DNA of 64,000 nucleotides from Pseudeuparius sepicola (GCA_963920635.1 OY987299.1:24816901-24880900), one strand, 5' to 3'. Counted from the first letter of the stretch, positions 11,640 through 23,639 are shown. Notes: generated by a model from the letters alone, not told the origin. Numbers and translations are program-made.

Positions 11640-12340
11640 TTCGATATAACAGCCGATAAAGTTTGTACGGATAACTCTGACTAACGCTAGATTTTTTAAC
11701 ACAACTAATAATGCCTTGTAAAGAAATGACACGATTGAAAAGTGCGTACTTTGTTCTGGTAAGGACGAAAAATTGATTCTGTGAACGTAAACGAGGTTCT
11801 CTGATTCTGGTATTTGGTTTACTTACGACAAAAATGATCGGTCGGATTTGGGAGCATTGTTTTACATTTGCCAGGTTTCTCTACAGCAAAGATATGGTAT
11901 TACAAACATTTATTATCTTATAGGTAAACCGAAAACACATGAAATGAAAATATAAAGATAAATTTACATAGCCGAGGAGATTATTTGGAATAAGTGCGTA
12001 GGGTCAAGGGCATGATCATAAAATATTGTAATTTAGACGTTGCAATGAAACTTTATAATGTTTAGTCTAAATAATGTATTATGGAGGGGATATATTCTTT
12101 ATATACAGTGCAAACTTTTTTCTCGAAATTTCAATCTAAACTTTACTTTCTATCTTATTAGACAAGGAAAGAGAGAGGACACCGCGCTCGCCTACCCTGC
12201 CGTGTTTAGATTTTGTTACGTGGTTTTGAACGGCGGCCATTTTATATGTGGCAGAAAAAGCGAGTACGTTGTGAGTTTGTGAGTTAATTTCGTGAATTTG
12301 TGAATTAAAAGTAACGGGGATTAAGGGGAAAATATACTCT
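11640..12340. other. Unassigned sequence with a YY1/Pho-like motif
   Basis: AT-rich until a GC-richer block at about 12170-12260, which contains GGCGGCCATTTT at 12232-12243 (GCCAT core of YY1/Pho). It leads into the THAP-like exon relic and may be its former 5' region. Confidence 0.25.
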
Positions 12341-12344
12341 TACG

Positions 12345-12416
12345 ATGCTGAATCGTTCAGCGGTTGGTTGCAAAAGCAGAAAATGAAAAGCAAGAGCCCG
12401 GGATTTCGTTTCACAG
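12345..12416 (+). pseudogene. THAP-like zinc-finger first-exon relic
   Basis: From the ATG at 12345 the reading is MLNRSAVGCKSR. After a one-base frame change it continues NEKQEPGISFHR and then meets CAG|GTAAATG, a good splice donor. This resembles the start of a THAP domain (C-x2-4-C, then GISFHR before an intron), with the first cysteine apparently mutated to arginine (TGT to CGT). THAP domains occur in P-element transposases and host proteins. No downstream exon was found, so it is most likely a decayed P-like transposon or THAP gene fragment. Confidence 0.35.
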
Positions 12417-14500
12417 GTAAATGTTTAACAAGCTACCTTTGAAAGATGCCCTAAAACTTTATTTTTTCTCAATATAACTTCTTCATATTCCTTCTACCTT
12501 ATAAACTGATACAGTGCATTGTAAATAGGACCAATATAATAATTTTTTAACATCGTTTTTATTGAAAATTTCTTAATTGATTATGATTTATGATAGTTTC
12601 ATAAAATATGGGCTGGTTTCCATGGGCGTGCATTATTTATTTTATTTTGATTGATTCGAAATCGCCGAAAATAAATATATGTCAGCACTTGACACTAGCT
12701 TTATCTTCAAATAAATACCAATATTTCAAATTACATGTAAGTCAAAATTAACTACCTTTTTATTTTAACATTTTTGTGATATTGGCTAAGAACGCGTTTC
12801 ATGCTACTCCACTGGTCTGTCGTGCGATGTTGGAGTCGGTAACACGGCCGCGAGCGCTGTTAGGCGTCTAAGCTTTCCATATTACTATCATATCGAAGTC
12901 AAGATGATAATTTTAAAGGTTATTGTAAAGTGACCAAATGAGTAATACGACTGTCACCGTCAATAACTGGCAAAGGTCAAAGGTCATGTCCTGTTGCTTA
13001 CTACTGCGTTTTATTAAATCGGTTTTGTCAGAAGTTGATGTGAAGGCATAAAATCTCTATTCCAATTTTTTTACAAACTTCATAAATGTCGCCAGCATTG
13101 GATATCAACCTCGTTTATACTTATTAGGGAATTTTTCGCGAAATACAACTTTCAAGAGATGGTTAACTATGGCGTATTTCATGACGTCATTATTTGATAC
13201 CATCTTGTACGAAGATGTTTAAAAATTGTTGAAAGTTGGTGAGTGTTGTTTTGTAATATTTGCTCGGATATTTGTCAAAAATATCAAAAACGTTTTAGGT
13301 TATCTCAACTTTTATCGCCTCTAGGATGTTCATAATTATTATAATCTCTATTCAAATCGACAAAAAAGTTTCAGCCCGTTTTCGCGATAACCTGTGGTTA
13401 ATTTTTTTACACAAATAGTATCTCGCGAAAAATACCTTGTAGTTAGGAAAGTAAAAGATACTATTTATTTTTATTTAATTGTGTAATTATTTTTTAGACA
13501 CTATCTGAAAGAGAGAACTAACCGGTGATCCTTCCCACAAAGCGGTCCTGAATTTAAATTTTCTTTTTGTTTTTCACTATTTAAATGGAATATATAGGCT
13601 TGGCGATATTCCATATTACCCTCCCGATGCACCTTAGGAAAAAACAGTTGTCTACGATTAATGGAAAGCATATTGTTGCTGCTTTAACAATAGTTATATC
13701 AACTCGTGTCACTTGCCACTTACCTTGTTGTTAAAAGTTATTATTTTGGTGAAAATACCCGCGTTTCACATTCAGATGCGACACTGTTCGAAAACGTTGA
13801 TAACCTCAAAAACCAAATAACTGATGCCGCGCAGTATAGGAGCGCACAGGGCCAAAGTCTTTGATGAGTGGAACGAACAACAGTGTACCTACTAAGAAAT
13901 GAAAATTTGGATAACCATCGTTATATGGCGATGGCGCGATGGTTGCTAAATTTTGGATGTACCTATTCCATACTACCCAATTATTCCATATTACCCGATT
14001 TTACTCTACTCATTTTGTTGTAGTTGTAATCATTGTAATAATTTTTTCTTAAAAAAAAAGTAGTCTGCCGTTATCTCGTGAGATAACCCGGTTAAGTGGG
14101 GCGTAGGAGGGGGTTATGTTTAGAGCAAAATTTATTTATTTTAATTTAAGAAAAAAAAAAGTAAAGTACCTTATACGACTTTCAAAAAATTCTATGAAAA
14201 TTAGTTTGAAGCTGCAAAATAGAGGTATATTTTTATCCTACAATTCTATTAGGTGGAAGAATCATAATTATTGTTAAAATAAGCGCGGCCTCTAAAATTT
14301 TGAAATGCATTCTAACCTATAAAACAATTTTTATTGGGGTTCACCGGAAAATAATAGGCCACCATCCATATGCCACTACACTACAACAGGTGCCACCATT
14401 TTGTTGTAAGGTTTAATTCTGAACTGCCAACTGACATGCCTGTTTCATGAAACTTTTCATTTGGGGTGTATTTTCTCGAGGCACAAACTATGTATGACGT
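12417..14500. other. AT-rich sequence with short dispersed motifs
   Basis: No gene. TTCCATATTACCC or one-base variants occur near 13609, 13967 and 13985, with TTCCATATTAC near 12874. An imperfect inverted pair around TTTTTCGCGA links about 13130 with about 13430. A (C+G)-rich piece lies at 12790-12870. None of this amounts to a defined element. Confidence 0.3.
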
Positions 14501-14509
14501 CGACCATCA

Positions 14510-14960
14510 GGGTTAGGTTCTCAGCAGTCGTTGAGAAATTTAATCCTTCCTATTAGGCCGTAGAGAGACACCGCCGAGGCTGTCAGAATCAATTACCTAA
14601 TTAACGAACCCATTCGGCCGAAATTGCGTGCGTACCCCGCGGGGCAGTTTCGGTAAACACAATCATCTTTCGTATCCACTGAATACGTTACGTTTTTTGT
14701 GATGCGACAAAACGGGGAGAGCGACCGCCGAAACGGCACAAGCGGCAATATTTGCGTCTGGGAAATGATGCGTCGACGGTGGCAGGAGCCTATGAGCGTT
14801 CGGCAAACGGCCGCGGGCCTTTGCTCTGACTATGCAAATCGGGATTATAATGTTACACATAGCTCGTAGTTTGTTTCGCCCAGCTATAGTGACCGTGCTT
14901 ATAGATGTTCTCTTAAGGCGGTTTTCAGTACCTATTACCGTGACTCCCAGATGAACTATT
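14510..14960. other. GC-rich patch
   Basis: CpG-containing patch. The 113-codon minus-strand frame over it has no recognisable domain. Candidate regulatory or old unique DNA. Confidence 0.3.
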
Positions 14961-15330
14961 CTCAGAAACAACACGTTTGGTATTAATTTTATTGGTAAAT
15001 TCATCTCAGTAGACGGCGAAAAGAATACAATATTGAGTTGACTTTAATTGAAAATTATTGAAAACCTTGCTTTTGAATAATTATATCCAGCTATTAATAC
15101 AAAATATTGTGTTCACTAAAAGTAAATTTATATAAATTTATTGTACCTACTCGTCAGTTACTGAAGTTTCTGAAAAAAAACATTGATAGTTATCTCACTT
15201 AAAAGGGAATAAATTTGAAAGTTGCACATCAAAAGCTGACAATTTTTTAATCTTTTATTTGCAGCAAATGTCCATTCTTCCAAGTCAAAATGTTATGCTT
15301 AAAAGTCCCCCCATTGAAAGGAAAAACAAA

Positions 15331-15813
15331 ACATTTAATTTAAGGTTTTTATTACATTATTTATAACAGGTAGGCTAGGTTTTGGGTGATTCAGGCGGAA
15401 ATTCCTGTTGCTTAGCAATAGTAGACCTTAATCCTCTGGATTATTGTCTTTGGGGGTGGTTTAAATCATTGGTATATTCAAGTAAAGTAAACACTAGAGA
15501 TGCATTACTCGATCGAATAATAAATGCAGCAGCAACTATAAGAAACAGGCCCGTATCCATTCATAGAGCGACCCGAGCTATTCACCAGAGAGCTGACTTA
15601 TGTTTAGAAGTAAACGGTGGCATTTTTGAAAACTATAAAACCTAGCCTACCTGTTATAAATAATGTAATAAAAACCTTAAATTGAATGTTGTTTACCCCT
15701 GTATTTCGGTAACGGCCGGGAATAGGACCCATGTTTATAGGAACTTTTATGTTTATTTTGGGTCCCCGAATACGTACCTAAAATATTGACATTTCCTCCT
15801 GAATCACCCTGTA
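15331..15813 (+). mobile_element. Decayed mariner-like element with an inverted copy of its 3' region
   Basis: The right terminus reads GAATCACCCTG before TA (about 15803-15815). The matching left-terminal string GGGTGATTCAGGCGGAAAT begins at 15384. Immediately to its left, 15331-15383 is the reverse complement of 15637-15690, the region just after the transposase tail. So an inverted copy of the 3' part abuts the terminus. Between them lies a transposase C-terminal fragment. The arrangement parallels the rebuilt left arm of the elements at 5949 and 38865. Confidence 0.65.
15415..15645 (+). pseudogene. Mariner-like transposase C-terminal fragment
   Basis: About 75 codons with the third catalytic aspartate context VDLNPLDYCLWG, then a tail (LLDRI, ADLCLEVNGGIFENY) that aligns with the C-terminus of the transposase at 39760-40845 (PLDFFVWG, QLIGRIRN, SELCVQQNGSHFEQ). 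It is a different, more diverged family member. The N-terminal DNA-binding domain and first two catalytic aspartates are missing. Confidence 0.75.
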
Positions 15814-15815
15814 TA

Positions 15816-17035
15816 TATATTCTACAAGCAACATAATATTTCACTTTTAAGGTTTTTTTAAAGTTGTCGTCAAACACAACGTAAAGGTCAATGCACCATA
15901 TAATATTGTCAAAAGGTCTCTAAAAAGCCATATCAACTATAACTATTTACGCAAGTATATCCTAAGATCTGTGAAATTATGGCACGTCTATCCACCGCAT
16001 TTCGCTGCAGAAGTGACCAGCCGTCGAACAGTGTAGCCCATGCAAGTATTGGTGATATTATATTAGGCGAGCATTCAGCCACTTGTTTTTACTACAATAT
16101 CTATCTTCTCTGTCTCCTTCATCTCTTTTTCCTACTAATACCAGGTGCGGTTTAATATATGGTTAAAAAAGTGTTTTGTCTCGTATTTTATTGCCGAGGT
16201 GCCTGTTCTCGAGCTACCCTGGTAAAATATAAATGAACTCACTTGGAACACTGTGATATTCGTTTTTTTGAAACCAGTGCGGGAATATCATTGTGGACGG
16301 GTGCGCTATACAATGAGTAAAGTAGTAGGAGGCCATGGAAAACAAACGCGACTATGTACGGGCACTGCCGAATTTGACAATTCAGCTTACTTGATTTATA
16401 TATATTTTCGAATATTTTTAAAGTGAAAAGTTATATCACTTAGTTACATATTACAAAAATGGGCAGTGATATAGAGTCAATGAGATAGAATTCACATTAT
16501 GAAAGCTAAGCTGCAAATGTGACTGCAGAAAATTTATTGGCAGAATTTCGAAACATTTTTTTATAACTACCAATATACCTACCATCTATTATACGAGTAC
16601 AAAATAAGTATAAATAAGAACTTAGTATAGAGGTAAGTTGCGTGAAATCAACATTCAAAATGAATAAATACAATTTTAAAGACACTTATGCGAATCCGTG
16701 AAGACATTGCGGAGATGCGAGGACTAAACTTGCTCAGTATTTCTCTAACTAGTTTTTCGGATTTTACAGGCCATTTACGTTATTTAGTCCAATTTGAGCC
16801 ATTGTGAAAACTTCGTAGTGGCGTGGTTATTATTTTAAGGTATACGAATTATAAAAATAAAAAGTAATAAAAAGGTTGAATAATTGCTGAACACCAGTCT
16901 CCGCCACTGTCTAATAATTAAAAAGTTTAGTTCACTTTAATTTGTTCATTTGAGTAAAAATGCTTTTAAAGTTGTAACGAACAAGAAGTGTAATACCTAG
17001 TAACACAAAACAATCAGGTTTAATTATACCTACTA
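15816..17035. other. Unassigned AT-rich sequence
   Basis: No coding or element boundary recognised. A string CCGCCACTG near 16902 faintly resembles a hAT end but lacks a partner. Confidence 0.3.
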
Positions 17036-17040
17036 GATTG

Positions 17041-17330
17041 TGAACCGTAGAGCGCCTCTCTCGCCCCCAAGGCTCGCGTTTCGGGAACGGCCTCCCAGGT
17101 GGGCAGAGGGTTGCCGCCTCCCCGGGGGCTCGCTCCCGTTCAATTACCAGGCGTTCGGGGTCTTCGGAAGCGGCCGACATTCGCCGATATAGAGGGCGAT
17201 ACGGGAAGGTCGCTCCGGCATTTTCGCAAAGTTCATTTCCTATCAATCGCCATACTTTTATGGGTGGCTACAAAAGAACTGGGTCGATACTCGATAGTTG
17301 CTTCCGAATGGATTTTAGCGATGAGCGATG
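17041..17330. other. GC-rich patch
   Basis: Compact GC-rich patch with open frames on both strands and no domain signature. Similar in character to the patches at 11240 and 14510. Confidence 0.3.
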
Positions 17331-17444
17331 ATGCGGCGTAAATGTACTTTATACAGGGCACAAGAGGTCACAACTAACCTACATACTGTTTCTCATGATT
17401 TTTTAGATGATTTTGTAATGTGTAGAAAAGAGGTGTATAATAAC

Positions 17445-17645
17445 AATAATAATAATTCTCATCCAATACTCAACTAGGAATACCCCAGAAGCAACTAAAC
17501 GCTTGTGCGGGGGAGGGTAGGCAATTACTAATATTTAGGCTTCATTGTCATTTGCGGCTGGGGCCGACTTCCCGATAGAACTGGGATAGCAATCTCTTAA
17601 TTATTACGGGAACCCTCGAAAACCGTAGTATAGTAATACCAGTAA
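17445..17645 (-). mobile_element. Retroelement-like 3' tail, copy A
   Basis: Shares about 200 bp with 37971-38182 (common blocks include TACCCCAGAAGCAA, TTGTGCGGGGGAGGG and CATTTGCGGCT). Read on the minus strand, both copies end in an (ATT)n tract after GAGAATTATTA, as 3' tails of non-LTR retrotransposons or SINEs do. No reverse-transcriptase sequence is present, so the copy is 5'-truncated or from a short element. Confidence 0.55.
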
Positions 17646-17858
17646 GTGTAAGGCAGTTAGGACACCATACAGATAAAGCTATTAAAAAGCAGTACCGTGA
17701 ATCTACATTTTACCCAGCGCTCTTGGCTCCCCAAAATAAATATTGATTTGCAAATACCATTCAGTGTTACATTATTAGTACAATAAAAAGGCCTAAAAAG
17801 GCAGTAAAAACAACAAAAAAATTGCTTTCTGAAAAAGATCACTCTTATATAACTTATA

Positions 17859-18350
17859 CAGTGACCGGCAGAAAGTTGGACACAAATGGAAAACTTTTTT
17901 ATTATTAATTTCTCAGAAAATTTTATTCTTGATTAAAGTTGGTGCATCATTTCAAACTCAAAACGCACATATCAAAATTTAAATATCTCTTTTTGGATAC
18001 GAGGTAGATTCAAAAATGTCAAAATAACTCAAGAGTAAAGTGCCCTTATTTTTTAAAATACGGTAAAAAGTTACTTACAAAAGTTGTTTGTAATCAAAGG
18101 TGGATGTCAGATTTAAAATCACAGCCACCTAGTCAAAAAAAAAAGAAATTTAACTTTTTTTGTATTTTTTTCGACTACCCTGTGTATTACAAAAAAAAAT
18201 CAAAATACCGCAAGCGCAACTTATCATCGGATAACACATGAATTTGCTACTAAACTTAATTTTGTTCGATTAGCAGCTAGAAATTTAAATTAATCGAAAT
18301 CAGAGTTTAAAAATATTAAATTTTTGTGTCCAACTTTCTGCCGGTCCCTG
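17859..18350. mobile_element. Tc1-like MITE
   Basis: 492 bp with inverted ends CAGTGACCGGCAGAAAGTTG at the left and CAGGGACCGGCAGAAAGTTG at the right, flanked by TA (17857-17858 and 18351-18352). Identity of the ends continues through GGACACAAA. No transposase frame inside. Confidence 0.8.
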
Positions 18351-18492
18351 TATTATAAAAGAAAAGTAAGTACCTACATAAACTCATAAGTGCTACTAAC
18401 CAAATAAAATAACGATACATATAGGTATAAAAAAAGATATAAAGTAGAACTAGGGCACAAAAACATTGCAAAAAATATATAGTGCAAAATGT

Positions 18493-18925
18493 ATAAAAAA
18501 ATTTAACGAAAAAATTAAAACAGACTTCAAGACTTTTCCGTATGCATACTCCACTATTTTTTTAAAAAAAAATTAACAAAAAATGACACCGACACATTTG
18601 CCGGTATGCACATTTCAACTAAAATTTTAGAAATATTTTTCTCTTTCTAAATTGAGTTATCTTTGGGTTTGGTGACAGTCGAGGCAAGGAATTTAAATCT
18701 ATGTAGATAATAATATGAATACATCATATCCTACATACATCATAACTTACTGTCACCGACTCCAAAGATAACTCAATTTAGAAAGAGAAAAATATTTCTA
18801 AAATTTTAATTAAAATGTGCATGTGAAGTCGGTGCTATTTTTTGTTATTTAATTTTTATTTTTAGTGGAGTGTGCATACGGACAAATTCTTAAAGTCGGT
18901 TTTAATTTTTTTGTAAAATTTTTTT
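18493..18925. mobile_element. Foldback element
   Basis: Two arms of about 180 bp in inverted orientation, left from 18493 and right ending about 18925. They share blocks such as GTATGCATACTCCACT (GTGCATACGG region on the right) and AAAGATAACTCAATTTAG. The unpaired centre is about 18690-18750. No coding capacity. Confidence 0.75.
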
Positions 18926-18946
18926 TATTTCTTATTTTTTTGTGAA

Positions 18947-19395
18947 TTATTAAGAATTATCGAAATCTGTCCAATATTAAATTCCATCCACTATTTTTGT
19001 CCTACCTTTTTCTCTTCAAATTTAATTCTCTTCAAATTTAAATGTGACCACCCCTAAGGTATCCCCTTTCTAATAAAATAAGAATCATCCAAATCGGTCC
19101 AATGTGAACTTTCATCCCCTATTTATCTACCCTTAGGGGTGGAATTTTTTCTTTAAATTTAAATGGGACCACACCTAAGGTACCCCTTTTCCAATAAAGA
19201 AAGAATCATCGAAATCGGTCCAATATGAAATTTCATCCCCTCTTTTCCACCCTTACGATTAGAATTTTTTCTTCAAATTTAAATGGGGCCACTCCTAAAG
19301 TAATCTTTTTCTATAATAGAAAGAGAATCATCGAAATCGGTCCAATATGAAATTTCATCCCCTATTTTTCCACCCTTAGGGGAGGAATTTTCGTT
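18947..19395 (+). repeat. Tandem array, about 121-bp unit, four copies
   Basis: The block GAAATCGGTCCAATATGAA recurs near 18961, 19090, 19211 and 19334, and TTCAAATTTAAATG recurs near 19031, 19152 and 19272 (spacing 120-129). Units also share CCCTAAGG and TTTCATCCCCT. The array directly follows the foldback element and may be part of the same composite repeat. Confidence 0.85.
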
Positions 19396-19667
19396 AATTC
19401 TATAGAAACTGGCAGATCAATTTCATTCACCTTTGGTTGTACAGTTGTTAAAAAATGGTTTAAAACGAAATGGATTATCCAAAAAAAAAATAAAAATTAT
19501 TTTAGATAATTCCATATTTTTACTTAGGTATTACGATAGGTAATTTTCGGTATACTAACTTCTGAGAGATGCTTGCATTCTTATTCAATTTAGAAATAAT
19601 AAATGGAAAAAATACTCTCCGGTATTGATGAAATCCTGGACATAGATACATGCGTATGAATATAGGG

Positions 19668-21679
19668 CAGGGTTGCCACTGGGTCACTAAAAGTCACTAG
19701 AAGTCACTTTTTTAATCAGTAGTCACTAAAAAGTCACTTTTTTTAAAGAAAGGTCACTAAAAGTCACATTAATACACAAAGAACGAGACCAAAAATAGTT
19801 TTTTTCCATTTTTTTCCACCAAAAACAAAATGAATCACTTATTTCGGAAAATAAATCAAAATCTATTTAAATTTGCCAGTGTGTGTAGTTTTTGCCCCAA
19901 CCCAAAACTCTAACATTTTGATTGTGTCGCATTTTGCCTATAACTGTATTGGCCTTGTCGCCAAGGAGGGTTGACGCTTGCGCCTCCCCTCGCCGCCCAA
20001 TACCTTTAAAATTTCCGCTTTCGCGCTATTTCGCTAGCCCATTGGATAGCACGGCCAACATTTATGGGTTAATGTTCACATGCTCTGTATTATTTATAAT
20101 TGAGTTTATTCCATGATGTTTATTGTATCATGAGTTTATTCCATTAAAACTTAAAACATGACAATAAGAACCAGTGAAACTAGAAAAGAAGGTAAACAGG
20201 GCGTTAATTATAGCTTACTTGACTTCGTCGTTTAGAAAATATTTTTTTAAAGAAGGTTTATTAAACTGTTTTTATCATTTTAGAAGAGGCGTGCGCAGGG
20301 ATAACCTCCTCCGTGGTTTAAAGTTAAAGAAAAAAATAATAAGGCACAGATTTTTTTCAGGTGATACGATTTTCCGACTTGGCACTTAACTCTAAACATA
20401 AGACGCCTCTCAACATTTTTCATTTGAATTAGCCCATTAGCTGTTTCCGAAAAAAAATTAAAAAACTTTGGAATACTGATTTTCGACTTACACGGATTTT
20501 TTGTTTATTTGTTTTTTAATTAAAACGGCAGCCATTAACAGCTGTTTCAATATTTTTAAAGCATTAAATTATTTTTAATTTAACCATTACCTCAACATTT
20601 TTTAACACTGTAATTTCAAAACGAAGCCATTTAAGGAAGTTTTTGTTTTAAAATAAAGTAAGCAAACAACGATCTGAACCACTTTAAGGAAAAGTGGTTC
20701 AGATCGTTGTTTCGAATTTTTTTGTACGTTAGAATATTTTTGTTTTTCGTATGGCATGTAAGAATAGTGGTTTGTCGAATGATAAATCAACTTTTATTTT
20801 GAAATTTTTGCTCCAGTTTGGAAATTATGACAAAAAAAACATTACTTTTTTGCGGACATAGAATTTGGACCTAAATATTTTTCTTTTCAATTAATATTTG
20901 GTACACTCTAACAAAACACTTATATGTAGGTCGACTCGTAGCCCTTTTTTTGTCTGATTTTAAATTGCAGGCCTTTGAATATGTAAGTAAAAATTCTCTT
21001 ATTTTAAAAATTCCGTAACTTACAAAAAAGTTCGAATAAACGATCTGAACAACCTTAAAGTTTGTCTGTGTGCTTAATTATTAACATCTGGTATATTGAC
21101 TTTTTAACTCCCTAGTCTTTAATAACGAACGGACTTTCGACTACAAAACAAGCTATCATCGCTTGCTCAACTACTGTCTAATCATATCTAAATTATTTTT
21201 TGAAAGTAAAAAGTTTGGGTTTTTTTTAACGTAAAAATTGTTTTGCAAGATCCGAGGTATAATAAACGATCAACTGTCTATTGCAAACAATTATTTGAAC
21301 ACTTAAGTATATTTCTTTCATTTATAGTTAAACTTTTAACTCAGTCGCAGATAAGTTTAACTACAGATGAAAAGGCTGGTTCTTATGGTATTTGTAATAC
21401 CTGTAATTACCCGGGATTTTTTATTTATATTTCTTTTGTTTTCTATTTCCTGATGAGTTACTCTATATATGTTTAAATAAAAATTACTAAATCTGATACA
21501 TGTCATTTGCTACTGTCACACCGATACCTATCTACATTCCAAAACATTTTCAAATATTTAATTTATTCCTTTAGGAAGACATGGCCGAAAGTCACTAAAA
21601 GTCACTTAAAAATAACATTTTTTCTCAGAAATGGTCACTAAAGTCACCTTTTTAAAGCAAAATTAGCATGGCAACCCTG
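19668..21679. mobile_element. Non-autonomous hAT element, 2.0 kb
   Basis: The termini are CAGGGTTGCCA at the left and TGGCAACCCTG at the right, with an exact 8-bp duplication ATATAGGG (19660-19667 and 21680-21687). Arrays of GTCACT lie just inside both ends: six at 19682-19767 and three at about 21592-21650, all on the plus strand. Such subterminal repeats are typical transposase-binding sites in hAT elements, though usually on both strands. Internal frames of 60-80 codons show no hAT motif, so the element appears non-autonomous. Confidence 0.85.
20663..20711. repeat. 21-bp perfect hairpin inside the hAT element
   Basis: AAACAACGATCTGAACCACTT pairs with its exact complement across a 7-base loop (TAAGGAA). 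Part of the arm, AAACGATCTGAAC, recurs near 21040. Confidence 0.7.
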
Positions 21680-21682
21680 ATA

Positions 21683-22061
21683 TAGGGTGATTTATACAAA
21701 GATTCACTACGCTAAGATTTTAAAAAATATTCAATTATGTCTCTTTATTTTCGAACTGGTTGAGATATTTTCTTAATGTCGGCTTTCTAACCCGAATTAT
21801 TTGATAAGAATTTGCGACAAAAACTATTCTTCACATTTTGTTGTAGGTATCTGCTACCTGCTACCGTTTTAGGATAAATTCGTTTTTTTAAATTCATGTC
21901 ATGATTTCTTTATTCTAAATAAAAAATTGCAAACATGCTTTTAGTAAAACACTAACGTCCTGTATCTTAGAAATGAAGGCTTTGTATAAAAAAAGTGTTT
22001 TATTTTGTCGGGGTCATGCAAGCTTTAGGGTCTTAAATATAAAAAGTATCAATCACCCTGT
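21683..22061. mobile_element. Mariner-like MITE interrupted at its left end by the hAT
   Basis: The right end is GTATCAATCACCCTG before TA (about 22046-22063). The left end AGGGTGATTTATAC begins inside the downstream copy of the hAT target duplication. The original left terminus is therefore split by the hAT insertion. The inverted repeats are short and imperfect. Confidence 0.45.
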
Positions 22062-22482
22062 ACAGGTAGGATTTGGTAAAAGCGATTCTTGAAGTCTCGA
22101 CGTGTTAATTTGCAGACTAGGGTGCCAAATATTTGCACTTCTAAACCACCATGTACATTTTACGATATACACTTTACTAAACCTCCATGTCGATAGTCAT
22201 AAAAAGAAGTAATATTGACGTTACTAGAGCACGGATTTAATTTCCTCATAAAACGTCCCCTTCGTTCTGATCTTTTTAAACCCGTATGGCTTGCTGGGAA
22301 TTTCCAATACACTACTGTAATATACAGTGTGGCCCGTTTGGAATGGAGACATCTCTGCAAATTTTTTATTTTTTATCTGAATTTAGCCGGTTTTTTCTAA
22401 GGGTAGGCCACAAAAAACTCTATTTTGGAGCGAAGTTTCAGGTCTCAATTTTCAGGCCTACTACGATTTTTTTCTAGTAAAA

Positions 22483-22745
22483 AACAGACGAAAATCATTT
22501 AGCGATTTTTTTTATTTAAAATGTGATACCACAGCGTTAATCAGGACACCCCAAAACCCCCATATACTATATTTGAATAAAAAATATACAGGGAGTTCCA
22601 TTCTGCAGGTTTTCAAAGTTGAGCAAAATGGGAATTTCCAAGGCATCTGATAAGTCAAGTGTGCCATGGAATCCACTCAAAATAGTTGAATGGTCAACAG
22701 AACGGCTCAAAGTGTTGGTGTGCAAAGATCCAATAGACAGGATAT
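22483..22745 (+). repeat. Dispersed foldback-family fragment, copy 1
   Basis: Colinear with 60195-60425 and with part of 41910-42420. Shared blocks include ATTTAGCGATTTTTT, ATATACAGGGA, CAAAGTTGAGCAAAAT and AGTGTTGGTGTGCAAAGATC. A terminus-like CAGTGTGGCCCGTTTGG at about 22324 precedes it. No complete element boundary found. Confidence 0.55.
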
Positions 22746-22820
22746 TTTTCTCTGGGCCATTTCCAAAAAATTCAATATTTGTAAAATTGATATTTTTGCT
22801 CCGATTTTGATGAACTTTTT

Positions 22821-23014
22821 TTAGATTGTAGGTGTCAAAAAACTGTGTTCTGTGGCAAGTGGAAGATTTTTACTACAAAAAACAAGGCCTACTTTGACCA
22901 ACAAATTCTCGAAATTTTGCCTAAAAAATGGTCAAAGTAGGCCTTGATTTTTGTAGTAGAAATCTATCGACTTGTCATAGAACACAGTTTTTTGAGACCT
23001 AGGTACAATCTAAA
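22821..23014. repeat. Palindrome, about 190 bp
   Basis: Arms 22821-22902 and 22929-23014 pair through AGGCCTACTTTGACCA and its complement and through AAAACTGTGTTCTGTG and its complement. The spacer is about 26 bp. Probably a small foldback MITE. Confidence 0.7.
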
Positions 23015-23635
23015 ATCATTGATAATCAATGAAAAAACCATATTATTTTGCAAAAAATTATACCTATTTGCTTACCTGTAGAATGTAATTTCACAATCTG
23101 GATTTTTGCAATGCTTTACCAAGTTATTTTTTGATCTAGTATCTATGAAAACGAAAAGCTATTAACTGTACAAAATATAAAGAAGAAATCGCGATTAAAA
23201 ACTAAAAACACATCTCTCAAAAAAGTACCTGTGGCACGAGGACTTTTATGGCTTTACCGGCGCCTTCTAAAAGTATAATGCAATTTCATTCATTGTGTAT
23301 AAATAAAATTAAACAAGGAATAAAGTAGCCACCATTCAAACTGTCACTATAAGGTTAAAAATAGCGGCGAATTTCATCCCTTTTCGTTCCCTGCGCCTTG
23401 CCGTGCGCAATAGGGCCAAAAGCGGTATATGTTAATATACAGGTATGTGATGAAGCGTACACATAGTCTAAAAATTCAATAAAATATTGTTGAATTTAAA
23501 ACACACAAGTAAAAGAAAGAAAACTTTTGTATTAACATTTTTTTTCCAAGTCGAAATAGAAGAAAGTTACGGGCTGCGAATACTTCGTCTATCACCCAGT
23601 ACATAATATGCTTCCAGACCGCGTTCTGACGGCCA
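23015..23635. other. Unassigned AT-rich sequence
   Basis: No gene or element boundary recognised apart from the short dispersed string near 23412 also found near 8850. Confidence 0.3.
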
Positions 23636-23639
23636 GGCT

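Noticed and set aside
16901..16912. Possible hAT terminus CCGCCACTG
   Set aside because: Too short, with no partner and no target duplication.
18947..19395. CRISPR array
   Set aside because: Units are about 121 bp, adjacent and diverged, with no short repeat-spacer pattern; the context is eukaryotic.
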